A model generated the notes under the pieces. The model did no database searches, was not told where the DNA came from, and saw only the letters and a program-made list of their open reading frames with translations. Below are positions 32,714 through 39,281 of a stretch of 39,281 nucleotides of DNA, one piece after another. Source of the stretch: a virus; IMG/VR virus record IMGVR_UViG_3300022925_000058, positions 1 through 39,281 of that record, one strand, 5' to 3'. The position numbers and the translations under genes were made by a program. Every line of letters begins with the position of its first letter. Positions within the stretch are counted from its first letter, which is position 1.

Positions 32714-32932
32714 GATGGCATCCTCCAAATTTAAGATTAAAGTTAAACTAACCAGTCGCTTTTCTGGGCCGACTATTTACCCGTATACCCTTTATCGTTG
32801 GGAAACGTTTTCGTGTTTTTACGGGCACGACCCCTGCCAGATTTACGCCATGGCAGGCGAAAACGTTGTTTTAGCAGAACGACCTGCGTCAAATATCGTT
32901 TTGACGGACGAATTACTTATATGTTATACCAA
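32714..32932 (-). other. Structured non-coding leader upstream of the capsid gene
   Basis: This 219-base gap has no plausible ORF on the minus strand. It contains several perfect inverted repeats: 32754-32758 with 32770-32774 (5 bp), 32804-32813 with 32858-32867 (10 bp, AACGTTTTCG), 32833-32839 with 32851-32857 (7 bp, nested inside), 32811-32815 with 32826-32830 (5 bp, overlapping the 10-bp arm), and 32887-32893 with 32900-32906 (7 bp, loop TATCGT). It could be a 5' leader RNA, a processing site or a promoter region. No T-tract follows, so it is not a simple terminator. Confidence 0.6.
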
Positions 32933-33985
32933 CTATATACCAAAGTCACCACGCATTCTTCGCAAAGTTTCTTCTGGAAGCGCACTAAACTCATCGTCAG
33001 ATAACGTATTTAAATTTATTTTTTTATCACCTTTAGCAGATTCCCCTTTCATTGTAGGTGGTTGCGACTCAGCAGCTTGTAGTTTTTTATTAATATTGGC
33101 TACTTTTTGCTTCTCAACAACTTGCTCATCTGCTTTTGGGGCTTGTTTTTCTGGTATAGGATTTAATAATTCTGGTTTTTTTGCTGCTAAAGTGTAATTA
33201 GTAGCTTTTTCTAGGGCATCTGGGCCTGTAAAACCTTGTACCATAAATGCATCACGCAAATCTAACACTTCTTGAGTCAAATCAGCATCAAAATTAGCAC
33301 TGTTTTCATCTAAAACAGGATATTGGGCTTGTATTTCGTTTGCTTTTTGCTGTAAAGCGGTCATTTCTTGACTTTGTTGCACTGTTTGGCCCATTTGTTG
33401 TTGTACTTCAAACATAAATTGGGCTTTTTCAGCATTTCTGATCTCATTTCTAAGTTCTACAGCTTTTTCTGCTTCGCCATTTAATACTAATTCCTGATAT
33501 TCAGCTTCTTTAGTTGCAAAATCATACTCTGGGAGTTCTTTTGCGGCCTCTTGTTTTGCTTGGGTTGCCTCATCTAGTTGTTTTTGTAGTGCTTTTTGTT
33601 TTGCAAGCACTTCATCTAACCTAGATTTTGGCACCATAGGCGCTTTTGGTTGTTCTATTTCTTGGGAAACGTTTTCATCGCTTCCTTCAATTGGTTGAAT
33701 ATCTGGTTGTGCATCTGCTTCGCTGTTTTCATCCATTCCTTCTTCGCTAACAGCTTCTGGCTCTGCAGGTGCTTCTTCTTCCTCTGATGTTTCAGGTTCT
33801 TTTTCAGCAACTTCTTCTTCTGCAGAAGCGTCAGTTTCTTCCGTGACTTCTTCATTATCAGATTCCTCTTCTTCTACTGTTTCAAAATTAAGGTCCACTT
33901 CAAACTTAGTGTCCTCCTGTTTAATGGGCTCACCTCCCGGCATAGCGTCCATAATCATTTCATTGGTTTCTTCTTTTTTAGCCAT
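32933..33985 (-). CDS. Capsid scaffolding protein
   Basis: The 350-residue protein is highly acidic in residues about 25-115 (EEEESDNEEVTEETDASAEEE), then has PMVPKSRLDEVLAKQKALQKQL, a coiled-coil region, and an Ala/Gln-rich C-terminal half with a short basic-hydrophobic end (EETLRRMRGDFGI). This is the layout of phage scaffolding proteins, which assemble the procapsid and leave or are cleaved later. A strong AAGGAGG precedes the ATG. The gene lies between portal and capsid genes, the standard place. No protease domain is present. Confidence 0.8.
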   Translation of the reverse strand: MAKKEETNEMIMDAMPGGEPIKQEDTKFEVDLNFETVEEEESDNEEVTEETDASAEEEVAEKEPETSEEEEAPAEPEAVSEEGMDENSEADAQPDIQPIEGSDENVSQEIEQPKAPMVPKSRLDEVLAKQKALQKQLDEATQAKQEAAKELPEYDFATKEAEYQELVLNGEAEKAVELRNEIRNAEKAQFMFEVQQQMGQTVQQSQEMTALQQKANEIQAQYPVLDENSANFDADLTQEVLDLRDAFMVQGFTGPDALEKATNYTLAAKKPELLNPIPEKQAPKADEQVVEKQKVANINKKLQAAESQPPTMKGESAKGDKKINLNTLSDDEFSALPEETLRRMRGDFGI

Positions 33986-33986
33986 T

Positions 33987-36095
33987 TTATCTACCTCCTT
34001 GGTTTGGTTTCATGGCGACTGATGCTAATTTAGCGGCAGCCTGGGTTTCTGTTTGACCTCTTCTCATGTCATTGGTCATCGACGACAATCTTTCACGTAA
34101 ATCTAATTCTTCACGTTTCATTTCCAACTTACTCTGCAGTTCAGCTACTTTAAGCTGTGGGTCTGCTTCGGTTGATTGTGTTTTAGCTACGTTCAATGCT
34201 GTCTCAGATTGAAGTCTAGTTACTTCTGCTTCTAGTTTAGCAATTTCTAATTGCGTACTTCTAATCTGTGATTCCATTTGGAACTGTTGCAACTGTGCTT
34301 GCTCTGGAGTTGGAGGCGCTGTACCTTCAAGTTGTCTTATTCGATCTGCTACCATAGCTTTCTTCGCAAGATGCGAGTATTCAACAATTAAATCATTTGG
34401 CACAGGCACGCCTGCTTTTCTAAGTTCAATAGCTTCTGCAAACTGAACTTCATCAAAATTATCTCTTGCTGGAGCATCACTAATAACTACGTCATATTCA
34501 CCTAAGGTTAAATCATTAATAATCCTACCTTCTGGTGTCATTTGGTTTACAACCAGTGGGACCCTTTGTTTGTAAGGATCAGCTTCGTCTGTAATTTGAA
34601 TGATACGTTCTTCTGTATAATAACTTTGTACTAAGTTTAGTATTTTTTCTGCTAAATAGTGTCGTGTTTTCTTTAGGTTATCTAAAGGTACTTGAATCAT
34701 TAAAACACCGCGGTTCTGTTTTGCTTGAATTGCAATACCAGAAACCTCTGGACTATCTGTCCCCAACATGGCATCAGAAATACCACTTATTGTTTTAATA
34801 TTTGCTGCCGCTTTTTGGCTTATACGATCCAGACCGGTGGGAATCTGGTTTGGGGGGATCTTACTTGGGGGAGTAGAGCCTCGATTAAACTCGAGGACTA
34901 AACCAGTTTCCGCACCGTGTTCTTCTAAATCATCTGCTGTCATTCCTGTAAGGGAACCTGACTCAACTACCCAACCACTGTTTGCGGTTGTATTTACAAT
35001 GTGTAGTTCTTGAGATGAAATTTTGTTTAGTTGTTCTTGTGGTGAAATTAAATTTCTAACCATACCAAAAGGTTTACCTCTTCTCCAATATGGAAAATAA
35101 GGAACCAATGTAAATGAATTATAAGGAGACCAATCATCAAACAAAACAACAGTATCAGCTGTTACAGTCCAACGTACTTTTTTAACGGTTTTAGTGACTA
35201 TGTATAAACCAAAGTCATCAGCAAATTTTTCTCTTTTGCGTTTACTCCAGTCATAAGGTACTTCTCTTTGGTCTCCAGTAACTGGGTCGGTGTAGAACAT
35301 ACACTCTTTTAGTTTATAGTGTTGTCTCTCTACAACTCTAATTGATCTTACAGCTCTTGCTTCTTCTGGGTTATTTGGGTAATCACTTGCGTATTCACCG
35401 CTGTAAGTATCTCCGTATCGTTCTTCTTCATATTCAATTGAATCTGAACCTAAGGTTGATCCTACTTCTGCTATGATTCTTAATTTATCTGCTTTCTCTT
35501 GCCCATAGATTTCTTCTATATCATCTATGCTCATCCACTTTGTTTCAAAGATTTCATTCCAAGTTTTTGGATCATACTCTTTTGCATCTGGATCAATAAT
35601 GATATCGAGCGGATCTTTTTGAGTAATTCGCACTTCGCCATGAATGTGGTCTGAAAAATCTATACGAACATCAAACCACCCTCTGTCTTGAATTAAACCA
35701 TCAGAAAAAACTTGTGATTCTATCCAATCGAGTTTGTTGTTATCAGAAATCTGCATGTACAACTTTGTTAGTGTCTCTGCAACTTCTTGCATACCAGCAC
35801 CACGCGGTTTAAATTCTACATCTGCTCTTCGTGTACTTTGTTCACCAATAACAGTATTAACTGTTGGTAAAATTGTGTTGATTGTTAAGGCGGGTCTACC
35901 TTGGTCATCTAACGCAGCAATATCTGCTTCATCCCATTGTTCACCGCGATAAAAATTATCACATTGTTTTGCTATTTCAATATAATCAGTGTGACCGTTG
36001 TCCCTGGCTCGTGTATAAGATTCCCATTGCCGACGGGCAATGTTTAGCTCTTCTGCTGCGTCCAGTTTCTTTTTAGGTTTTTTATACTCTGCCAT
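33987..36095 (-). CDS. Portal protein, P22-like
   Basis: The 702-residue protein shows a P22-type portal pattern: FYRGEQWDEADIAAL, RPALTINTILPTVNTVIGEQ, KDPLDIIIDPDAKEYDP, then YFPYWRRGKPFGMVRN and SGIAIQAKQNRGVLMIQV. The end (about 600-690) is a long Gln/Glu-rich helix suggesting a barrel like that of P22. Its length is close to P22 gp1 (725 residues). The portal ring is the DNA entry pore and binds TerL. The ATG overlaps the TerL stop by one base (TAATG), so the two are translationally coupled. Confidence 0.85.
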   Translation of the reverse strand: MAEYKKPKKKLDAAEELNIARRQWESYTRARDNGHTDYIEIAKQCDNFYRGEQWDEADIAALDDQGRPALTINTILPTVNTVIGEQSTRRADVEFKPRGAGMQEVAETLTKLYMQISDNNKLDWIESQVFSDGLIQDRGWFDVRIDFSDHIHGEVRITQKDPLDIIIDPDAKEYDPKTWNEIFETKWMSIDDIEEIYGQEKADKLRIIAEVGSTLGSDSIEYEEERYGDTYSGEYASDYPNNPEEARAVRSIRVVERQHYKLKECMFYTDPVTGDQREVPYDWSKRKREKFADDFGLYIVTKTVKKVRWTVTADTVVLFDDWSPYNSFTLVPYFPYWRRGKPFGMVRNLISPQEQLNKISSQELHIVNTTANSGWVVESGSLTGMTADDLEEHGAETGLVLEFNRGSTPPSKIPPNQIPTGLDRISQKAAANIKTISGISDAMLGTDSPEVSGIAIQAKQNRGVLMIQVPLDNLKKTRHYLAEKILNLVQSYYTEERIIQITDEADPYKQRVPLVVNQMTPEGRIINDLTLGEYDVVISDAPARDNFDEVQFAEAIELRKAGVPVPNDLIVEYSHLAKKAMVADRIRQLEGTAPPTPEQAQLQQFQMESQIRSTQLEIAKLEAEVTRLQSETALNVAKTQSTEADPQLKVAELQSKLEMKREELDLRERLSSMTNDMRRGQTETQAAAKLASVAMKPNQGGR

Positions 36096-37741
36096 TAAGC
36101 ACTCATCGATGATTTATGTTTCTCGCCTTTAGTTAAATGTTTTAACTTATCTCTCCAAGATGGAACATGCTCCGGTCTTTCGTAGAAGGTAGCAAATTCT
36201 GTCATCATTAAACCTATCCATGCCAATGCATCGACTTGGTCATCATGGGCTCCATTTGGAAAACGTAAAAGTTCTGCAACCATGGTTCCAGTCCAAACAG
36301 CGTCCTTTGGAAAGTATACCATACCTTGTTGCATTCTACCTTGAATTGCGCGTGCTCTTGCTTCTTTATCTCTACGACCTACTTTTAGGTCTTTAAAGTA
36401 AGCTTCGCTTAATCCCCGTTCTCTAGTACGTTTCTGCAAAAAGGGCCCCAAGGCCATTTCAATATGACCTCGTTCTATGCCTACTATACCCGGGCGCCAA
36501 GTTTCGTACAAGTCTAAAATTTGTTCTACTAATTCAAACCCATCATATTTTCCGCGAACGACATCAACAACAAATAAATTATCATATTCATCGACCCCGA
36601 CAACAATACCAACTGAATAATCGTTCCGGTCACGTTGTCCAATCGCAAGGTCCCACGCGCAATAGTAATTAAGCTGTGCATATTCAATATCTTCATCCTC
36701 ATAATAACGAATCATGTCTCGGCTAAAATAATCGCCTTCGTCGGATACTGGATTCTGTTGATACAGAGCAGACCAATCTCGGGGACCGATGGCTTTCCTT
36801 ATCTGCTCGAGCGCGTCCACATTATAACGCTCTGGATGTAAACTTTCACCATATTTTCTAAAAGTTTCATCAGTTTCTGCAATGGCTGGGTATTTAATTA
36901 CTTCCCATTGGTCAGCACCTTCTTCTGCTTGTTTTAATAATCGACCAGCTAAATCATCGTCGTGCCATCTTGTGAGAATCACAAGTATTCCACCCCCTGG
37001 TGATAAACGTGTATAAGCAGTTGATGTATACCAATCCCAGGTCGCATCGCGGTTGTTATCTGATTCTGCATCTTCGCGGTTTTTTACCGGATCATCGATG
37101 ACCATTACGTGTGCACCTTTACCAGTAATACCCCCACCAACACCCGCTGCAACATAACCACCACCTTGGGTCGTTTGCCACGATTCAATTGACTGAGAAT
37201 CTTTATCCAGTCTAGCTTTTTCAAATACATTTTTATATACTGGTTCTCTAAGGAGTTGACGAACTTTTCTTGAAAAATTCATTGCAAGAGAACCTGAATA
37301 CGAACAACTTATGAACTCGTGATTAGGATGTCGACCCAAGTGCCACGCAGGAAATGCAACACTGGCTAAAGTAGATTTACCGTGTCGCGGTGGCATAAAG
37401 AGCATCAACCTTGGTGATTCTTTATTTGCTACTTGCTCACTAAATTTTTCTAACCTTTGACAGATATCTTTGTGTACCCAGCCGGCTAAATAATCTGGAT
37501 TAAAACGTTCAACAAATGGGAGTAACCTTTTACGTGCTAAGATTCTTTTTGCTAGTTCTTGTTCCGCTTTTACTTGTGCGGATAAGTCTTCTTGTTTCGC
37601 TTGAGCCGGTTCAGACTTCAACTGGGGCTCGGGAACTTTTTCAGCCTCGTCCGCCCTACAGTAAACACATATGTCATCTAACAATATAAGGGTTTCATGA
37701 TATAACCCTTTACATCTTTGGCATTCAATCTTTTGTGTCAT
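36095..37741 (-). CDS. terL: Terminase large subunit
   Basis: A 548-residue packaging motor. Residues 116-124 form the Walker A variant MPPRHGKST and residues 212-217 the Walker B strand VMVIDD. The nuclease part follows, with WSALYQQNP, D364 in YYCAWDLAIG, E423 in GIVGIERG and D500/D504 in HDDQVDALAW as likely metal ligands. Residues 7-28 contain two CxxC pairs (C7, C10, C25, C28) that look like a zinc ribbon ahead of the ATPase core, followed by a charged linker. The start overlaps the TerS gene by 17 bases. The next gene encodes the portal that it docks on. Confidence 0.95.
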   Translation of the reverse strand: MTQKIECQRCKGLYHETLILLDDICVYCRADEAEKVPEPQLKSEPAQAKQEDLSAQVKAEQELAKRILARKRLLPFVERFNPDYLAGWVHKDICQRLEKFSEQVANKESPRLMLFMPPRHGKSTLASVAFPAWHLGRHPNHEFISCSYSGSLAMNFSRKVRQLLREPVYKNVFEKARLDKDSQSIESWQTTQGGGYVAAGVGGGITGKGAHVMVIDDPVKNREDAESDNNRDATWDWYTSTAYTRLSPGGGILVILTRWHDDDLAGRLLKQAEEGADQWEVIKYPAIAETDETFRKYGESLHPERYNVDALEQIRKAIGPRDWSALYQQNPVSDEGDYFSRDMIRYYEDEDIEYAQLNYYCAWDLAIGQRDRNDYSVGIVVGVDEYDNLFVVDVVRGKYDGFELVEQILDLYETWRPGIVGIERGHIEMALGPFLQKRTRERGLSEAYFKDLKVGRRDKEARARAIQGRMQQGMVYFPKDAVWTGTMVAELLRFPNGAHDDQVDALAWIGLMMTEFATFYERPEHVPSWRDKLKHLTKGEKHKSSMSA

Positions 37742-38246
37742 TAGCTGGCTCTAAATATTTTGTATCCGCCCCTGCAATTCTTAGCAACTCTGCATCGGAC
37801 AATCTTTCCAACTGTTCTACTTTATCCACATTAATATTTATTTGCGTTGCGTTCTCAGGCATAAATAGACCGTGGAGCTTGCACAACGAATCGACAACAT
37901 TTTTTTCTTCAGTCGCGGTCGCCGATTTACGGTGCGCTTCTAAATACATTCCCGTTGCTGTGTTTCTATCAAACTTAACTTCTTCACGCATTTCATTACG
38001 TAAATAGGCCAGAGCTTTTTGTAATTTTTCTGTTTTAAATAAAGAGTAAACACGGTCCACATCTCTATAGCCCGCAGCTCTTCCAGCGGCAGCTTTTGTC
38101 ATACCGCGTAAATGAAATAACACCAACCTTTCTTCTTGAACAGAAAGCTCGTTTAAGTGTAATCCGGCATAAGGTAGGTGGGATTGAAACTCCGCTCTAT
38201 CCTGTTCGGTTATTTCTGTAGGTCTGTCTTCGTCTAATAAACGCAT
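37725..38246 (-). CDS. terS: Terminase small subunit
   Basis: The 173-residue protein has a helix-turn-helix-like segment at about residues 34-85: ELSVQEERLVLFHLRG, MTKAAAGRAAGYRDVDRVYSL, KTEKLQKALAYLRNEM. This is typical of small terminases that bind the packaging site and load TerL. The C-terminal half (VDSLCKLHGLFMPEN, then NINVDKVEQLERLSDAELL) would form the oligomerisation and TerL-contacting part. The ATG has no clear ribosome binding site and follows the HNH-like gene by 15 bases. The overlap with TerL confirms the functional pair. Confidence 0.8.
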   Translation of the reverse strand: MRLLDEDRPTEITEQDRAEFQSHLPYAGLHLNELSVQEERLVLFHLRGMTKAAAGRAAGYRDVDRVYSLFKTEKLQKALAYLRNEMREEVKFDRNTATGMYLEAHRKSATATEEKNVVDSLCKLHGLFMPENATQININVDKVEQLERLSDAELLRIAGADTKYLEPANDTKD

Positions 38247-38261
38247 GTAAATGGAATTATA

Positions 38262-38741
38262 TTAGTATTCTTCTCTATTTGTCACGATATTCTTGCACCA
38301 CCAATAGAGCTCGTGATCATCGAGCACGTGTTTCATGATGTTTACTCTATAACAAACTAACTGTAAATTCATTTTGGTATATGGACCGTCGGGCTGGATT
38401 CGGTCAACGCTGGCATTAAAATCATGGTAGCCCCCACCTTTTCTCCACGTCATAATATTATTGGACAACGCACAACGGCCCTCTTGTTCTTGCCACAATT
38501 CAAAAAGATCTTCTGGCACAAGATCCCATTCGCAAGTGTCTTTGCGCTTGTTTTTTAGACTGTTGAAGATGTGCCGTAGAAAACGCTCGGGGTCCCCGCT
38601 CGATCTCCGTTGTCGAAGGTCGACGGTACACGTTTTGCAAACGTTACGTGGGTAAGTACCATTTCCAGATTTCAATTTCTCTTGGACAAATCTAGAAAGA
38701 TCCAGTTCTTTTTTGCAGCGATCGCAAACTTTAGTTGTCAT
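38262..38741 (-). CDS. HNH-like zinc-binding endonuclease
   Basis: The 159-residue protein has an N-terminal zinc ribbon (C6, C9, C35, C38) and a C-terminal segment typical of HNH-type phage nucleases: GRCALSN (88-94), then FNASVDRIQPDGPYTKMNLQLVC split at about 108-130, and YRVNIMK (131-137). Residues H106 and N125 may take part in the HNH core, though the first H of the motif is not obvious. HNH proteins beside terminases can help cut DNA at packaging sites; it could alternatively be a homing-type nuclease. It is the first gene of the late operon, and its ATG lacks a good ribosome binding site. Confidence 0.7.
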   Translation of the reverse strand: MTTKVCDRCKKELDLSRFVQEKLKSGNGTYPRNVCKTCTVDLRQRRSSGDPERFLRHIFNSLKNKRKDTCEWDLVPEDLFELWQEQEGRCALSNNIMTWRKGGGYHDFNASVDRIQPDGPYTKMNLQLVCYRVNIMKHVLDDHELYWWCKNIVTNREEY

Positions 38742-38785
38742 AAATTTTTTCTGAAAATTTTTTCTCAGAAATTTTTTTTGAAAAT

Positions 38786-38814
38786 ACTATACTATATCGC
38801 TGATTCATTGTCTC
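38786..38814 (-). promoter_or_regulatory. Candidate sigma-70-type promoter for the late operon
   Basis: On the minus strand GAGACA (38809-38814) matches four of six -35 consensus bases, and TATAGT (38786-38791) lies 17 bases downstream, one overlapping copy of a TATAGTATAGT run. The predicted start falls about 40 bases before the HNH-like ATG, which leaves an AT-rich leader. The match is by eye and AT-rich DNA yields such patterns by chance. Confidence 0.45.
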
Positions 38815-38856
38815 CCCCCTCGCCTCCAGCGCACCCCCCTCTCCCTTTTTCCATTT

Positions 38857-38897
38857 TGGAACCTTGTTTCCGATTCATCGTCCTGGAACCTTGTTTC
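38857..38897 (+). repeat. Direct repeat TGGAACCTTGTTTC, 27-base period
   Basis: The 14-base sequence occurs at 38857-38870 and 38884-38897, each followed closely by GATT. A related GATTCATYGTC unit appears at 38802-38812 and 38872-38882. Repeated sites in the divergent gap could bind a regulator or the terminase small subunit; this is inference. Confidence 0.7.
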
Positions 38898-38994
38898 GAT
38901 TTCCGCGGCTCTGTGTCGACGGTTCGTACCTCACTCGTCGTGGGTTTATGGTATGTAATTATATTTGACCTTGATTGGTCGGGAGTACTTAACT

Positions 38995-39281
38995 ATGTTA
39001 AACAAACTTATACAACTATCTGGTTCAGCTACAAGATCTGTCGTAGATCTATCCAAGAAAGTAGCAAGTAAATCTATCCCAACTGTGGCTCGTCTATCTA
39101 CTGAGTTCGCTAAAGGATATACATCCAAAGACTGGAAACCTTCGGTCGTCATGCCTACTATTATCAAAAGAAATAACACTGGTACTAGAGGGGTATACAA
39201 CCGCGAGACAAAACAATACGAATGTGATACTTGTTTATCACCATGGGACATGGACAACCACAGCTGTTCACAATACAAATG
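38995..39281 (+). CDS. Partial plus-strand gene with Cys/His cluster (hypothetical)
   Basis: An ATG at 38995 opens a frame that stays open for 95 codons to the window edge. GGGAG lies about ten bases upstream, preceded by a small GACC/GGTC dyad. The product begins MLNKLIQLSGSATRSVVDLSK, has a SIPTVARLSTEFAKGYT helix and ends with a possible zinc site, YECDTCLSPWDMDNHSC (CxxC, then H and C). It is the only gene on this strand and presumably opens the next module (early or replication genes). I recognise no family. A minus-strand reading of the same bases (38946-39278) is less likely. Confidence 0.65.
   Translation, partial: MLNKLIQLSGSATRSVVDLSKKVASKSIPTVARLSTEFAKGYTSKDWKPSVVMPTIIKRNNTGTRGVYNRETKQYECDTCLSPWDMDNHSCSQYK

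Larger units (their letters stand above)
38742..38994. promoter_or_regulatory. Divergent control region between late operon and right-hand module
   Basis: This 253-base gap lies between the minus-strand HNH-like gene and the plus-strand partial gene. It starts with T-tract repeats (about 38741-38785), has two runs of six Cs in a pyrimidine-rich stretch (about 38811-38847), then two copies of a 14-base repeat and a GATTCAT repeat, and ends AT-rich. No ORF on either strand is convincing. It is the only divergent gap in the window and the natural site for promoters of both modules; a packaging site nearby is also possible. Confidence 0.6.

Noticed and set aside
32887-32906. Terminator after the scaffold gene
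   Set aside because: The 7-bp hairpin is perfect but no T-tract follows on the minus strand, so it is treated as part of the leader structure.
32622-33197. Plus-strand open frame of 191 codons across the capsid leader
   Set aside because: It runs antisense to the capsid start, the leader and the scaffold end, has no ribosome binding site or recognisable domain, and reads as a shadow of real genes.
38610-39071. Plus-strand open frame of 153 codons over the HNH start and control region
   Set aside because: Its composition (Phe-, Lys- and Pro-rich runs) follows the T and C tracts of the gap, and it overlaps two better supported genes.
38946-39278. Minus-strand open frame of 110 codons at the right edge
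   Set aside because: It is antisense to the plus-strand gene starting at 38995, which has a ribosome binding site and a Cys/His cluster; the minus frame has no supporting signal.

Overview
The window looks like the late (virion structure, DNA packaging and lysis) half of an AT-rich, tailed, short-tailed (podovirus-like) bacteriophage, probably marine. The grounds are a terminase pair, a P22-type portal, an N4-gp56-type capsid protein, a T7-like set of ejection proteins ending in a 2080-residue giant, and a long array of fibre genes of the kind common in marine phage contigs. I see no integrase, repressor, polymerase, tRNA, rRNA, insertion sequence or CRISPR array. The host cannot be read from this sequence.

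Layout. Every gene except one lies on the minus strand, so the operon reads from right to left. At the far right (38742-38994) an AT-rich and pyrimidine-rich divergent control region separates the late operon from a plus-strand gene that runs off the window, presumably the start of another module. The late operon then gives: an HNH-like protein, small and large terminase, portal, scaffold, a 219-base non-coding structured leader, major capsid protein, a Rho-independent terminator, a small Lys-tailed protein, two adaptor proteins, a GNAT-fold protein, two small Gln/Ala-rich proteins, a 745-residue protein and the 2080-residue giant (inferred ejection complex, 19.7-29.4 kb). From 19.7 down to 9.3 kb is a fibre and receptor-binding array: a BppU-like protein, a repeat protein, a small fibre protein, two long fibres with S74 self-cleaving chaperones, a DUF2190-like protein, a small beta-rich protein, a LamG/SPRY-like lectin, a DUF7483-like protein and a probable assembly factor. 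From 9.3 to 4.6 kb are two proteins with signal peptides (one Asn/Thr-rich, one NIDO-like with a Glu-rich belt) and a lysis cassette (coiled-coil membrane protein, GTA-type holin, DUF6447-like protein, M15 endolysin, XhlA-like membrane protein). From 4.6 kb to the left edge are a nozzle-like protein, a lambda gpJ-like central fibre, a tail assembly chaperone and three very small genes.

How it works together. The terminases package DNA through the portal into a scaffolded capsid. The adaptors and nozzle form the tail. The GNAT-fold protein and the four proteins after it probably form the ejected channel. The fibre array provides host contact and the lysis cassette releases progeny. Genes are tightly coupled by TAATG or ATGA overlaps, so the capsid leader and the terminator behind the capsid gene are likely sites where expression levels are set.
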